Program-made: the position numbers and the translations under genes | The notes under the pieces: model-generated | The model's database searches: none | Seen by the model: only the letters and a program-made list of their open reading frames with translations | What the model was told of the DNA's origin: nothing | Assembly (NCBI RefSeq): GCF_002833405.1 | Contig: NZ_CP025135.1 | Coordinates: 1,841,501 to 1,905,500 of the forward strand | Reading direction: 5' to 3' | Source: Planococcus sp. MB-3u-03 | Lineage (GTDB): Bacteria > Bacillota > Bacilli > Bacillales_A > Planococcaceae | DNA: 64,000 nt | Part shown: positions 8,964 to 18,870 of the stretch, piece after piece | Numbering within the stretch: the first letter of the stretch is position 1 | Layout of the letters: every line of letters begins with the position of its first letter

Positions 8964-10151
8964 TTATTCTTTCCAATGTTTATGAACAAATTGGCTGATA
9001 CGTTCGACTGCCTGTTCCAACAATTCAAGAGATGTTGCATAGGACAAACGGATTGTCGAATGCGCGCCGAATCCAGATCCTGGAATCACCGCTACGTTCG
9101 CTTCTTCGAGCAAGGCTTTCGCAAAATCATCTACTGATGAAAAACCGGTTTTCACTGCAGCTTCAGAAACGTCCGGCAGTAAATAGAATGCCCCTTGAGG
9201 ACGCAAAACGGTGAATCCTGGAATTTCTTCCAACTTAGGGAAAATAGCTTCCAGACGGCTTTCAAATGCCTGGCGCATTTCTTCCACTGCATCTTGAGGC
9301 CCGTTATATGCCTCGATTGCAGCGTATTGTGATGTCGTCGTCGGGTTTGAAGTCGAATGGCTCGCAAGGTCAGTCATTGCTTTGATCAATTCCTTATCGC
9401 CTGCTGCATAGCCGATGCGCCATCCGGTCATTGAATGCGATTTCGACACGCCATTGATGATGACCGTCCGGTTTTTAGCATCTTCAGACAGCTCTGCAAC
9501 TGAAATATGGACGGCATCCCCATAGATCAATTTTTCGTAAATTTCATCGGAAACGATGATGATATCCGCTTCGCGGCACACTTCTGCGAGTGCTTCAAGC
9601 TCTTCTTTCGAGTACAGCATGCCTGTTGGATTGCTTGGCGAGTTGATGATGACGGCTTTCGTGCGGTCTGTAATCGCTTCGCGCAATTGTTGGGGAGTGA
9701 TTTTATACGATTGCCCGGCTGTCGCTTCTATGTAAACCGGCACGCCTCCAGCCAATTTCACCTGTTCCGGATAGCTGACCCAATAAGGGATCGGGATGAT
9801 GACTTCATCGCCTTCGTTCAACAATACTTGGAATAGCGTATAAAGTACATGCTTTGCCCCGACGCCGACCAGGATTTCATTTTTCTCGTAGCTTAGTCCC
9901 TGGTCGCGCTGCAATTTATCCTGGATCTCCTGCTTTAACGCAGGCAAACCGCCTGCAGGTGTATATTTCGTCTTGCCTTCTTCCATGGAGCGCTTGGCTG
10001 CATCAAGAATGTTTTGAGGTGTATTATAATCCGGCTCTCCTGCACCGAGCCCGATGACGTCGACGCCTTGTGCTTTCAGTTCATTCGCTTTTGCCGTAAT
10101 CGCCAATGTTGTGGATGGCGTTAAGGTCTGTACGCGGTTTGCTAATTTCAA
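8964..10151 (-). CDS. aspB: Aspartate aminotransferase AspB
   Basis: PLP-dependent class I aminotransferase interconverting aspartate and oxaloacetate with glutamate and 2-oxoglutarate. The Schiff-base lysine is in GVSKSHSMTGWRIG, and GLGAGEPDYNTP and SPSNPTGMLYS are family hallmarks. I place the start at TTG 10151 (MKLANRVQTLTPS), 11 bases after AAAGGG, because that matches the family start; the longer open frame to 10196 adds unconserved residues. Length is then 395, like B. subtilis AspB. It lies directly upstream of asnS, as in B. subtilis, supplying the aspartate-to-asparagine branch. Confidence 0.95.
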   Translation of the reverse strand: MKLANRVQTLTPSTTLAITAKANELKAQGVDVIGLGAGEPDYNTPQNILDAAKRSMEEGKTKYTPAGGLPALKQEIQDKLQRDQGLSYEKNEILVGVGAKHVLYTLFQVLLNEGDEVIIPIPYWVSYPEQVKLAGGVPVYIEATAGQSYKITPQQLREAITDRTKAVIINSPSNPTGMLYSKEELEALAEVCREADIIIVSDEIYEKLIYGDAVHISVAELSEDAKNRTVIINGVSKSHSMTGWRIGYAAGDKELIKAMTDLASHSTSNPTTTSQYAAIEAYNGPQDAVEEMRQAFESRLEAIFPKLEEIPGFTVLRPQGAFYLLPDVSEAAVKTGFSSVDDFAKALLEEANVAVIPGSGFGAHSTIRLSYATSLELLEQAVERISQFVHKHWKE

Positions 10152-10168
10152 CAAATTGATCAACCCTT

Positions 10169-10642
10169 TCACAAATTCAATATGCGTTTCCACCAAGTGC
10201 CGTCTTCTGCCAAAAGATAGACGTAGTTCAAGCGCCCCGCCTCATTCAAAAAGGCGATTTCCCATACGGCCCCCGCCTCTTCCATGCCGAGCTTCGTATG
10301 GAGGATTTCCTCGACTTCCATATCTTCCTGAACGATTTCGCGCGCTTGTTGAGCGGTCACTTGATCTTCAAGCATCAATGTTTCCATGTCCCCTTCTTCA
10401 GGAACGAAGGCGGCTTTTATCTTTCCTTCCCCGTCCGTTCCAAGAACTGTCACGGATTGGGCCGAGCTGGAATAGACGTAGGCCCGCTCCACTTCATCGA
10501 GCAGCCCTTCCGCCTCCACTTTTTCTACGGCTGCTTGTTCCGCTTCCGAGAACGGTTTATTGCCGAGGAATAAAATGACCAGCACAATGACTACAGCCAA
10601 AACAGACAGAAAAACGATGATGAATTTCATCCATTCTTTCAT
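10169..10642 (-). CDS. ypmB: YpmB-like membrane-anchored protein (DUF5590)
   Basis: 157-residue protein with one N-terminal membrane anchor (about residues 7-26) and an extracytoplasmic part ending AGRLNYVYLLAEDGTWWKRI. The VTAQQAREIVQED segment resembles the PepSY/YpeB-like fold of DUF5590. It lies between aspB and ypmA exactly as B. subtilis YpmB does. Function is unknown; a role in cell-envelope protein quality control is only a guess from the fold. It ends 18 bases before the aspB start and is probably co-transcribed. Confidence 0.85.
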   Translation of the reverse strand: MKEWMKFIIVFLSVLAVVIVLVILFLGNKPFSEAEQAAVEKVEAEGLLDEVERAYVYSSSAQSVTVLGTDGEGKIKAAFVPEEGDMETLMLEDQVTAQQAREIVQEDMEVEEILHTKLGMEEAGAVWEIAFLNEAGRLNYVYLLAEDGTWWKRILNL

Positions 10643-10650
10643 ATGATCAC

Positions 10651-10821
10651 CTAGGTTTTATAAATTGTGAAAACCGCTTTTGTTTGGTCGTCTTTATCGA
10701 GCGCCAGTCCAAACATCAAATCACGGTCTTTCAATGTCCGGTTCAATGCATCGACCACTTTGTACAGGTCGGATTGATACTCGACTTGCACAGTATTTAA
10801 TACTTCGATCTTGGATTCCAT
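10651..10821 (-). CDS. ypmA: YpmA family small protein (DUF4264)
   Basis: A 56-residue protein of unknown function, MESKIEVLNTVQVEYQ to KAVFTIYKT, matching the conserved small YpmA (DUF4264) that follows dinG in Bacillales. I chose ATG 10821 because a strong AAGGAAG ribosome site precedes it at good spacing; the upstream extension in the open frame is unconserved. It sits between dinG and ypmB with short gaps (8 bases to ypmB). Confidence 0.85.
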   Translation of the reverse strand: MESKIEVLNTVQVEYQSDLYKVVDALNRTLKDRDLMFGLALDKDDQTKAVFTIYKT

Positions 10822-10864
10822 TGTTCGGCACTTCCTTTCGATTGAAGGAACCGTTCTTCCCTCT

Positions 10865-13627
10865 TTATCCTTGCTTATTATACCAATGTTCAATATCGGT
10901 TACCATCTTTTCCAATGACACTTTGGCGACCGGCACGTCAGGCAAGGCCTGCAGGAATTCCTCGCCGTATGATTTCGTTTCAATGCGGCGGTCCAGCACG
11001 ATAAACAAGCCCTTGTCCTTTTTCGAGCGGATCAGCCGCCCGAACCCTTGGCGCAAACGCAGCACGGCTTCTGGCAAGGCATAATGCATAAATGGATTAA
11101 TGCCTTCTTTCGAGATGATCCGTGATTTCGCTTTAAAAACAGGCTCTTCGGGCGAGGTGAAAGGCAGCCTCACAACGACGACGGCGCGCAACGCATCACC
11201 CGGCACATCGACGCCTTCCCAAAAACTATTGGTCCCGAACAACACCGATTTCTGGAATCGCTGGAACGATTTCAATAATTTCATGCGGCTGCCTGAAGAC
11301 ATGCCTTGCGCAAACAGCATATAATCATCGAGCAGCTGGGAATCCTGGATCAAATCAACCGTTTTCCTGAGCATGTCCTGTGAAGTGAACAACACAAAAC
11401 AACGCCCTTCGGTAACAAGCACCGTCTGGGTGACCGCATCCGCCACGGATTCGATGTATTCCTGCTGGGATACTTGCTGGATATCCGGCATGTCCTCGAC
11501 GATATAGACTTTCGCGCCGCTGTAGAATTGATCGGCAGGTTCGAATTTATCGATCGGCACATGATTCGGTATGCCGAGCTGATTGACGATAAAGCGTTCG
11601 TTCGATGGGACGCTCATCGTGCCCGACAGCCAAATGACCGCTTTCTCGCCTCTCGCCTGGCCGATAACTTTATCGACAAGCGACGCGACTTCATAGGGCC
11701 GTTTGTAGAGCGATAAGCTCGTCGGCATGCTGCGCAAGTCGCCTTCGATCCAGGAAACTTCATCTTCTTTCGGGAACAGGAAAATTTCACTGAACTCCAC
11801 CGATTTCAGCATCAATTCTTCTGTCCAATAACGGAAATCCGCAAGCACAAGCCGTTCATTCATCGTCAGCTCCGTAAAGCGTTCTGCTTTTTGCAGGACG
11901 GTCTGGGCGATGTCGATCCAACTGTTCAAGAATCTCAGGAAATCCATGAACCCTTCCCGTTCGAAATCCAATTCATCCAACAGGGAAGCACATTTCCGGG
12001 TCCGGCTATTATGGAATTTATTCTGGAAGGCCTGTGCAAGATAAAGCGTCACTTCATCGAATAAACTGGTGTACTTCAAATACAAGGATTCCATTTGCAA
12101 TAGCTCGGGCACTCTGGCAAAGCCATGCGCTTCGGCGACACGGTAGAATTTTGAAAACAGCTGGTTTTCATCAAAGCTCCCCAATTGGCCGAATACGTAG
12201 CGCCATTGCGTGTAGACGAAAGTTTTTTCTTTATGGGCAACTGCCGCCTGCACGACTTGGTGCGCTTCATCCCATATATACGCCTCGACGTTTTTCAATA
12301 TTGTCCGCTTTTGGTTATGCGGATTCAATAGGAATGCATGATTGGTGACAATGACATCGGCATGTTCGGCTTCTGTCAGTGCATGTTCATAGAAATCGAC
12401 GGTTTTTTCAAGCTTCGTCAATTTCCTCAAATGTGAACGGCGCACTTTATCAACGAGCAATTGGCCGCCGCTCGATACATTCAATTCGTTTAAATCGCCG
12501 GTCCGTGTCGAAGTCAACCAGACCATAATCTGCATGATCGTGAACGTTTCATCATAAGACTCATCATCCCCGTGAAGCAACTCGAAAAAGCGGCCCAAAT
12601 CGATATAATGCGATAGCCCTTTGATGAGCGCCACGTGGATTTTAGCGCCGAGAAACTCTTCCGCAAGCTTGACTTCCTTCGAGACGAGCTGATCCTGCAG
12701 ATGGGTTGTATACGTACTGATGACGACTTGCTTGCCGGAATCTTTGGCATAAGCCGCAGCCGGCAGCAAGTAGCCGAGCGTCTTGCCCATGCCTGTCGAC
12801 GCTTCAATTACCAGTTCACTTCGCTCATGGATTGCACGCTCCACCGCTTGCATCATCGCGACTTGGCTCGGCCGCTGTTCGTATTCCGGCTTGACGGTTT
12901 CCAGTCCTTTTCGCCAAGCAGACTGCTGCGGTAAATCATCCAAGACTTGTGCTCGCTCCGCTTTCGGGACGATTGGAATGCCGCGGAAACGGCCATACCG
13001 ATCAGCTTGTCCATTGCGTTTTTGCTGCGTAATTTCAAACAGCAGGCGCGACAGGTCCGATTTCAATTGGAAAGATCGCTTATGCAAAAGGACAAGCGTA
13101 TCATAGGGCAGTTCAGCCAGCTCCTGTTTTGCCTGGAGAAACAATTCGGCTGTCGCCAGGGCATCGTCATCGGCGCGATGTGCATTGTTCAAGCTAATGC
13201 CTTGTTCCGCCGCAATGTCTTGTAATTTATAGCTGAAGGCAGTCGGATAGACGAGGCGTGAAAGCTCCACAGTATCCATAGCCAGCCCCTGCCATTTCGG
13301 CATGCCCGCGCGGCTCAGTTCTGCCTGAAGAAACGGCAAATCGAAATGTATATTATGGGCGATGAAAATGGCGCCTTCCAATTGCCTGTAGATTTCCTCG
13401 GCGTACGCTTCAAAAGGCTCTGCACCTTCCACGTCCCGCTCCGTAATATTGGTCAAATCCTGTATGAACGCCGGAATTTTCCGCTGCGGATTGATGAATT
13501 TCGTATATGTATCAACGATTTCTCCTTGTTCGATCGCCACCATCGCCAACTGGATGATGCGGTCACCTTTTGCAGGGGAATGGCCCGTTGTTTCGATATC
13601 GACAACGACATATTTTTGGGAATTCAT
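10865..13627 (-). CDS. dinG: DinG-family helicase with 3'-5' exonuclease domain
   Basis: 920-residue Firmicute-type DinG. The N-terminal DEDDh exonuclease domain (1 to about 175) shows VDIETTG (D10, E12), AHNIHFDLPFL and HRADDDALAT. An XPD/Rad3-like superfamily 2 helicase follows, with Walker A in ASTGMGKT, WDEAHQ (DEAH), WLSGTMS and GFGRLIRS. In this family the Fe-S cluster of E. coli DinG is lacking, and the B. subtilis enzyme has been described as mainly a nuclease. The protein acts in DNA repair. The ATG at 13627 opens the group dinG-ypmA-ypmB-aspB-asnS. The frame is intact and full length. Confidence 0.95.
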   Translation of the reverse strand: MNSQKYVVVDIETTGHSPAKGDRIIQLAMVAIEQGEIVDTYTKFINPQRKIPAFIQDLTNITERDVEGAEPFEAYAEEIYRQLEGAIFIAHNIHFDLPFLQAELSRAGMPKWQGLAMDTVELSRLVYPTAFSYKLQDIAAEQGISLNNAHRADDDALATAELFLQAKQELAELPYDTLVLLHKRSFQLKSDLSRLLFEITQQKRNGQADRYGRFRGIPIVPKAERAQVLDDLPQQSAWRKGLETVKPEYEQRPSQVAMMQAVERAIHERSELVIEASTGMGKTLGYLLPAAAYAKDSGKQVVISTYTTHLQDQLVSKEVKLAEEFLGAKIHVALIKGLSHYIDLGRFFELLHGDDESYDETFTIMQIMVWLTSTRTGDLNELNVSSGGQLLVDKVRRSHLRKLTKLEKTVDFYEHALTEAEHADVIVTNHAFLLNPHNQKRTILKNVEAYIWDEAHQVVQAAVAHKEKTFVYTQWRYVFGQLGSFDENQLFSKFYRVAEAHGFARVPELLQMESLYLKYTSLFDEVTLYLAQAFQNKFHNSRTRKCASLLDELDFEREGFMDFLRFLNSWIDIAQTVLQKAERFTELTMNERLVLADFRYWTEELMLKSVEFSEIFLFPKEDEVSWIEGDLRSMPTSLSLYKRPYEVASLVDKVIGQARGEKAVIWLSGTMSVPSNERFIVNQLGIPNHVPIDKFEPADQFYSGAKVYIVEDMPDIQQVSQQEYIESVADAVTQTVLVTEGRCFVLFTSQDMLRKTVDLIQDSQLLDDYMLFAQGMSSGSRMKLLKSFQRFQKSVLFGTNSFWEGVDVPGDALRAVVVVRLPFTSPEEPVFKAKSRIISKEGINPFMHYALPEAVLRLRQGFGRLIRSKKDKGLFIVLDRRIETKSYGEEFLQALPDVPVAKVSLEKMVTDIEHWYNKQG

Positions 13628-13711
13628 GATAACCCCTCTTTCTCAGGTGATTCTCTCAGGAAAAATTGTAACATATTCGCCCGCTGTTCGCCGGTGGGAG
13701 CACGGCAAAAT

Positions 13712-13757
13712 AAGAAACACTCCAAAAGGGGGAGCTTTCCCCCTTTTGGAGTGTTCA
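13712..13757 (-). terminator. Strong terminator after panD
   Basis: An 18-base perfect inverted repeat, 13716-13733 / 13738-13755, with a four-base loop and a T-rich minus-strand tail (TTTCTTATTTT). It ends the panC-panD unit and separates it from dinG. Confidence 0.9.
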
Positions 13758-13768
13758 AGGATCGATCC

Positions 13769-14151
13769 TTACATGACCGTCGCTTCCGGTTCGTAATGGA
13801 TGATTTCTTTGATGGAATTGTCGGCATCCATGATCGCCACAGTCGGCTTATGGCTGCGCGCATCTTTGTCCATGACATAGCCGTAAGACAAGATGATGAC
13901 GATGTCTCCGCGCTGTACGAGGCGCGCTGCAGCCCCGTTGACGCAGATAACGCCGCTTCCGCGTTCCCCCGCGATGATATAAGTCTCGAAGCGGGCGCCA
14001 TTATTATTGTTGACGATATGGACTTTTTCATTCGGCAGCATGCCGACCGCATCCAATAGATCCTGGTCGATCGTGATGCTGCCGACATAATTCAAATCAG
14101 CTTCAGTTACCGTAGCACGGTGGATTTTGAATTGAGCATCATTCTAAGCAT
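13769..14151 (-). CDS. panD: Aspartate 1-decarboxylase PanD, frame broken
   Basis: Pyruvoyl enzyme making beta-alanine from aspartate for pantothenate. The self-cleavage site Gly24-Ser25 is in [13 protein letters not shown], and [20 protein letters not shown] and [13 protein letters not shown] are family signatures. The open frame starts only at Asn21 (about 14095), which would lack the beta chain. In the next frame ATG 14151 reads [19 protein letters not shown], joining perfectly if one A is restored in the run at 14125-14128. Restored length is about 127, the usual size. The start is 3 bases after the panC stop, so the two are co-translated. Confidence 0.93.
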
Positions 14152-14154
14152 AGG

Positions 14155-14991
14155 TCAGTTCTCCTTTAAATTGAAAATGATATTGTCGATAAGCCGGGCT
14201 TTTTGGAATTGCACAGCGAGCGCCAGAATGGCCTGCCCGTTCGGTGCATCGGTCAAGTCCGGGTATGACAGCAGCTTAACGTAATCGATTCTGCCTGAAG
14301 TTTCCGACTGGATAAACCGGGTCATCTCCGGAATCGGGTCTTTGCCGTTGCGAGCCCCGATCACCCCTTGCTGCAAGGCTTGATAAAGTTTTGGCGCTTC
14401 GCTCCGTTCGGTTTCGCTCAAATAGACATTGCGCGAGCTTTTAGCAAGCCCGTCCTGTTCACGGACTGTTTCGATGCGGCGGATTTCCAGCGGAAAATCG
14501 AAATCCCGCACAAGTGACTCAATGATCGCCAATTGCTGCGCATCTTTCTGGCCGAAATAGGCCGTATCGGGTTGAACGAGATGAAATAATTTCGTCACCA
14601 CTTTCAGCACGCCATCAAAATGTCCCGGGCGGCTTTTTCCGCACAAAACATCTGCAAGCGTTCCCGCTCCCATCGTGATTTGCGATTCACGCGGGTACAT
14701 CTCTTCTACAGACGGAGCGAATATCACGTCGACGCCTGCTTTTTCAGCGAGCAGGCTGTCCCGTTCAAAATCGCGTGGATAGCGGTCAAAATCCTCATTT
14801 GGGCCGAATTGCGCCGGGTTGACGAAAATACTCATGACCACCAGGTCGCTCTCCGCTTTTGCGGATTCAACAAGCGCTAGATGCCCTTCGTGTAAAAATC
14901 CCATCGTCGGCACCAATCCAATCGACTGCCCGCTTTTTTTTGTGCCCAGGACCCAGTTTCTCAAGTCCTTCACCGTGTTTACGACTTGCAT
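14155..14991 (-). CDS. panC: Pantothenate synthetase PanC
   Basis: Joins pantoate and beta-alanine with ATP to give pantothenate. The nucleotidyltransferase HxGH-type motif is H34-EGH37 after LVPTMGFL; SIFVNPAQFGPNEDFDRYPR, FGQKDAQQLAI and SSRNVYLS follow. The 278 residues are normal. The ATG at 14991 follows AGGAGAGG. The usual upstream gene panB is not here; birA lies upstream, behind a terminator-like hairpin at 15024-15051. PanC and PanD together cover the beta-alanine branch, so ketopantoate hydroxymethyltransferase must be encoded elsewhere. Confidence 0.97.
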   Translation of the reverse strand: MQVVNTVKDLRNWVLGTKKSGQSIGLVPTMGFLHEGHLALVESAKAESDLVVMSIFVNPAQFGPNEDFDRYPRDFERDSLLAEKAGVDVIFAPSVEEMYPRESQITMGAGTLADVLCGKSRPGHFDGVLKVVTKLFHLVQPDTAYFGQKDAQQLAIIESLVRDFDFPLEIRRIETVREQDGLAKSSRNVYLSETERSEAPKLYQALQQGVIGARNGKDPIPEMTRFIQSETSGRIDYVKLLSYPDLTDAPNGQAILALAVQFQKARLIDNIIFNLKEN

Positions 14992-15023
14992 GTTTTCCTC
15001 TCCTTTTTAGGAGAAAACCATAT

Positions 15024-15051
15024 AAAAAACCTTCTGTCAGAAGACAGAAGG
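15024..15051 (-). terminator. Terminator or attenuator between birA and panC
   Basis: Nine-base stem CCTTCTGTC/GACAGAAGG (15030-15038, 15043-15051) with six T on the minus strand. It ends the birA transcript or, being only about 35 bases before the panC start, could attenuate a transcript into panC. Confidence 0.75.
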
Positions 15052-15210
15052 ACAGAAAATTCCAATTCGGTTTCCTCCGTCCCTGTCACGTAATGATCAA
15101 GGCAGAATCATATTCATTTATTGCTTGCTGTTACGTGCCACGGTGCAGTTCGCATCGGATACTGCCCGTATTTTCACTATAGCAGAATTTCTAGAAAATG
15201 CCTATATCCA

Positions 15211-16191
15211 TTACTTCAGCTCGATATCCGCGGAATAAATGCCGTGAAGCTTGCCGTCTGCCGTACGGAGCTGCAAGACCCCGTCTTCTGTAATGCCTTC
15301 CGCGACACCTTCAAGGGTTTCACGCGACATGCGGGCGCGAACGGCTTTGCCGATTGTCGCGGAATGCCCTTCCCATAATATTTTTAACGGGGCAAATCCT
15401 TTTTCAATATAGAGCTCTGTATAGACTTCAAGAAAGTGCAGGATTTCCTGCACTAATTCCCTACGGTTTACCAGCTCGCCGGACTCAAGGTGCAAGGAAG
15501 TGGCGATGTCCTGGACGGCAGTATCGAAATCTTCTCGCTCTTGATTGACGTTGACGCCGATGCCGATGATCAAAGCTTGGATGCCATCCGCATCCGATTG
15601 CAGCTCTGTCAGGATACCTGTCGCTTTTTTCGTACCGAATAGGATGTCGTTCGGCCATTTGATCGATGCTTCTAAACCTGTCACCGATTGAATCGCCCGG
15701 ACAATCGCCACCGCAGCGACCAATGTGAACTGGGGAGCTTTATGGGGCGGGACGTCCGGACGCAAGATGATGCTCATCCAGATTCCTTGGCCCTTCGCCG
15801 AATCCCATTTTCTCATCAAGCGGCCTCTGCCTTCTGTCTGAAGCTCCGCAATGATGACCGTTCCATCCGGCGCGCCTTCCTGTGCCAATTGGTGCGCAAC
15901 GATTTGAGTCGAAGCACATTGCTCCAAATATTCAATCCGCTTGCCGATTTTTTCCGTCTTGAGATCGGCCTGGACAAGAAAAGCTTCCAGGCTGTCCGGG
16001 CTTTTTTGGATGCGGTAGCCTTTTTTACGGACCGATTCGATTTCATAGCCCATTTCCTCAAGCTCTTTCATATGCTTCCAAATCGCCGTTCTCGAAACCC
16101 CGAACTCGTCTGCCAATTGCTGGCCGGAAACCGGTTCCGCGCCTGCTTCCAATAGCCGTGTCGCCAATTTATGTGTGACGGTGATATTCAT
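15211..16191 (-). CDS. birA: Biotin-protein ligase and biotin operon repressor BirA
   Basis: Bifunctional enzyme that makes biotinyl-5'-AMP, biotinylates carboxylases and represses biotin genes. An N-terminal winged helix (VSGQQLADEFGVSRTAIWKH, about 20-40) gives DNA binding. The ligase domain has the biotin-binding loop GRGRLMRKW, then IKWPNDILFG and IIGIGVNVN. The SH3-like C-terminal domain ends IYSADIELK. The 326 residues are full length. Its start overlaps the cca end by 23 bases, so it belongs to the dapB-mgsA-bshA-cca-birA series, an order shared with B. subtilis. Confidence 0.97.
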   Translation of the reverse strand: MNITVTHKLATRLLEAGAEPVSGQQLADEFGVSRTAIWKHMKELEEMGYEIESVRKKGYRIQKSPDSLEAFLVQADLKTEKIGKRIEYLEQCASTQIVAHQLAQEGAPDGTVIIAELQTEGRGRLMRKWDSAKGQGIWMSIILRPDVPPHKAPQFTLVAAVAIVRAIQSVTGLEASIKWPNDILFGTKKATGILTELQSDADGIQALIIGIGVNVNQEREDFDTAVQDIATSLHLESGELVNRRELVQEILHFLEVYTELYIEKGFAPLKILWEGHSATIGKAVRARMSRETLEGVAEGITEDGVLQLRTADGKLHGIYSADIELK

Positions 16192-17302
16192 CTATAAACC
16201 AGTCCTTTATCCGTTCTTTATCATTGGCCAAGCGGCGTTCGACCACCGCTTTTTCGATATGCAAGGTCCATTCTTTCAGCCAAGGCCCCGCTTTTTTACC
16301 CGTCCATTCCATCAAATCGCGCCCATTGGCTGCAAGCTCTGATTTCGACTGGATCGGCAACGCCTGTCGCCGCTCTCTCACCGCTGCCGTTTTGTGCACC
16401 GCCGCTTGCGCAATCGTCAATTGCCGTTCGGTGAAGCTGTAATAAACCCAGTCGTCCCAAAGCGCCAGGCGGCTCGCTTCAAGTGCATATTGAAGGTCTT
16501 TTTTGTCCTGGTTGGAGAAACGGTATCCGCGTATCGCACCGAAAGCCTCGCCATTTTGATGCAACAGGTAAAACCAGCCCGACAATGGATCCATGCCGGC
16601 TGTATACCCAGACCAATCCAGCTCAAATAATCCGCCTGAGGGCAAAAAACGGTTCAGCTGTGTTTCAATCAAATACCCCATGCTGATGTGCGGGGCTGGA
16701 GAAACCATGACTTTATCCAATTCCGCCTTGATGCGCTCCATCGCGACAGACTGTATCCTCTGTGCATGTTCGATGATGGTTTGTTTGGTCGCCGCATCGA
16801 TTTGGAAATTCAACTGGCCCGAAAATCGGATCGCCCGTAGCATGCGCAGGGCATCTTCTGCGAAACGCTCTTGCGGAACTCCGACCGCACGGATGATGCC
16901 TGCACTTAAATCATCCCTGCCGCCGAAAGGGTCGATAATCTCCATTTGTTCAGTCATCGCCATCGCATTGATGGTGAAATCACGGCGTTTTAAATCTTCG
17001 TGCAATGAATCGACGAATTCCACTTTATCTGGCCTTCGATTATCCGAATAGCCGCTTTCTGTGCGGAATGTGGTGACTTCGGTTCCCTGTCCTTCGATAA
17101 GGATCATGACGGTTCCATGTTCGATCCCTGTGTCGATCGTCCGTTCGAATAGGGCTTTCACTTGCTCAGGGGACGCGGACGTCGCTACATCGATATCATG
17201 CGGCACGGCTCCGCGCAAATAATCCCGCACAGCGCCTCCAACCATATAGGCTTCAAACCCCGCTTCTTTTAAGCGCGCGATGATGTGCTTGGCCCGTTTC
17301 AT
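16169..17302 (-). CDS. cca: CCA tRNA nucleotidyltransferase
   Basis: Adds or repairs the 3' CCA end of tRNAs. The polymerase head has [12 protein letters not shown] and the metal-binding DIDVAT, followed by [10 protein letters not shown] and [21 protein letters not shown] (motifs D/E); C-terminal helical neck and body follow. The 377 residues fit the class II Bacillus enzyme. Its ATG overlaps the bshA stop (ATGA), showing translational coupling within the operon. Confidence 0.96.
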   Translation of the reverse strand: MKRAKHIIARLKEAGFEAYMVGGAVRDYLRGAVPHDIDVATSASPEQVKALFERTIDTGIEHGTVMILIEGQGTEVTTFRTESGYSDNRRPDKVEFVDSLHEDLKRRDFTINAMAMTEQMEIIDPFGGRDDLSAGIIRAVGVPQERFAEDALRMLRAIRFSGQLNFQIDAATKQTIIEHAQRIQSVAMERIKAELDKVMVSPAPHISMGYLIETQLNRFLPSGGLFELDWSGYTAGMDPLSGWFYLLHQNGEAFGAIRGYRFSNQDKKDLQYALEASRLALWDDWVYYSFTERQLTIAQAAVHKTAAVRERRQALPIQSKSELAANGRDLMEWTGKKAGPWLKEWTLHIEKAVVERRLANDKERIKDWFIDEYHRHT

Positions 17303-18432
17303 TGCTTATCGGCCTTTTTCAGCAAACGCGCATACAGCGTTTCGTATTCGGCAAGGATCTTCTCTGAACTGAAGCGTTTGGTCGCAGTTTCCAAGGCCGT
17401 GGCCGACAATTTTTCATGGAGCTTATCGTCGGTTAATATGCGGATGGCTGCATCTGCCGCAGCGTCGATATCGCCGAGTTCCACCAGAAAGCCGTTTTCA
17501 CCCGGGTCGATGATTTCCGGAATACCGCCGATTTGCGTACCGATTGCCGGCACGCCGCATGCCATCGCCTCAAGCAAGACGAGGCCAAACGCTTCTTTTT
17601 CCGACATCAGCAATTTCACATCGCTCATGCTGTAAAGTTCCGATAGATTGTCGCGCTTGCCGAGAAACAAGACCTCTTGTTCAATATGGAGGTCTTTCAC
17701 TTGCTGGTGGATGCGGCTCATTTCAGGGCCATCGCCGACCAGCAATAGTTTGGCGCCGACTGTCTTTTGCACTTTCGCAAAAGTGGAGACGACATCTTCT
17801 ACACGCTTCACCTTGCGGAAATTCGATACATGAATCAATACTTTTTCATGTGCTTCGATGCCTAGCTCTTCCTTCAACTTGGCTGAATCGTGCAGATGAT
17901 ATTCCCGTTCGTCGACAAAATTATGAACGGTTTCAATCTCTTTGTCCGGTGCGATCATGTCATAGGTCTGCTGTTTCAATGAATCCGACACTGCTGTCAC
18001 GATATCGGATTTCTCGATACCGTAACGGATTGCATCTTTTAATGAACTGTCGGTGCCGAGGACAGTGATATCCGTTCCGTGCAAAGTGGTGACGATGCCG
18101 ATGTCGGACCCTGCCATATCACGTCCCAATATCGCACAGACAGCATGCGGGATAGCGTAATGCACATGCAGAAGGTCAAGTTCTTCGTTTTTGATCACTT
18201 CTGCAATCTTGGTTGCCAGCGCGATGTCATAAGGTGCATATTGAAACACTGAATAGCTGTTGACATCCACTTGGTGGCTGAATATATTTGCATACAGGCG
18301 GTTTAGCCGGAACGGCGTACTCGAGGTGATGAAATGGATTTCATGGCCTTTTTCAGCCAGCATTTTCCCAAGTTCTGTCGCCACTACGCCAGATCCGCCG
18401 ACTGTCGGGTAACATGTAATTCCAATTTTCAT
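17299..18432 (-). CDS. bshA: Bacillithiol synthesis glycosyltransferase BshA
   Basis: GT4 retaining glycosyltransferase joining UDP-GlcNAc and L-malate, the first step of bacillithiol synthesis. The start [22 protein letters not shown] at 18432 follows AGGAGGAGA; upstream residues in the open frame are unconserved. Family motifs include [20 protein letters not shown] and, in the donor site, [17 protein letters not shown]. The length (377) equals B. subtilis BshA. The bacillithiol disulfide reductase YpdA is also encoded in this window (about 46 kb), so both ends of the thiol cycle are represented. Confidence 0.95.
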   Translation of the reverse strand: MKIGITCYPTVGGSGVVATELGKMLAEKGHEIHFITSSTPFRLNRLYANIFSHQVDVNSYSVFQYAPYDIALATKIAEVIKNEELDLLHVHYAIPHAVCAILGRDMAGSDIGIVTTLHGTDITVLGTDSSLKDAIRYGIEKSDIVTAVSDSLKQQTYDMIAPDKEIETVHNFVDEREYHLHDSAKLKEELGIEAHEKVLIHVSNFRKVKRVEDVVSTFAKVQKTVGAKLLLVGDGPEMSRIHQQVKDLHIEQEVLFLGKRDNLSELYSMSDVKLLMSEKEAFGLVLLEAMACGVPAIGTQIGGIPEIIDPGENGFLVELGDIDAAADAAIRILTDDKLHEKLSATALETATKRFSSEKILAEYETLYARLLKKADKQ

Positions 18433-18452
18433 TTTTCTCAAAATCTCTCCTC

Positions 18453-18857
18453 CTATTTCCGGCGGTCGCTTAGGAGCCGCCAATCGACCAATCCGTTTTC
18501 CAAGCCTTTCAGGAGGACTTCGGCTGTTCCCATATTGGTCGCAAGCGGTATTTGATAAACATCACAGAGGCGGATCAAAGCCGTGACATCCGGCTCATGA
18601 GGCTGCGCCGTCAGCGGGTCGCGGAAAAAAATGATCATATCCATTTCGTTCTGGGCAATCATCGCGCCGATCTGCTGGTCGCCGCCAAGCGGCCCAGATT
18701 GGAAACGGTGGACAGGCAAGCCTGTCCCTTCGACCAACCGGGAGCCGGTCGTTCCTGTTGCATATAACTGATGTTTCGCCAAAATAGGTTTGTAAGCTAG
18801 TGCAAATTGTATCAAGTCGTCTTTTTTCCGGTCATGTGCAACCAATGCGATATTCAT
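18453..18857 (-). CDS. mgsA: Methylglyoxal synthase
   Basis: Converts dihydroxyacetone phosphate to methylglyoxal and phosphate, a glycolytic bypass used when phosphate is short. The start [12 protein letters not shown] at 18857 lies after AGGAGGCG. GTTGSRL, the phosphate-binding loop, [15 protein letters not shown] and [14 protein letters not shown] with the catalytic Asp are all present. The 134 residues are normal. It sits between dapB and bshA as in B. subtilis. Confidence 0.96.
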   Translation of the reverse strand: MNIALVAHDRKKDDLIQFALAYKPILAKHQLYATGTTGSRLVEGTGLPVHRFQSGPLGGDQQIGAMIAQNEMDMIIFFRDPLTAQPHEPDVTALIRLCDVYQIPLATNMGTAEVLLKGLENGLVDWRLLSDRRK

Positions 18858-18870
18858 CCAATCGCCTCCT

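Noticed and set aside
13346..14059. A 237-codon plus-strand open frame across the dinG start and panD
   Set aside because: It is antisense to two well-conserved genes, has no similarity to a known family that I recognise, and crosses the panD terminator. It reflects codon bias of the opposite strand.
15060..15210. A T-box leader before panC
   Set aside because: The conserved T-box sequence and specifier stem could not be found; only a simple hairpin with a T-run is visible.
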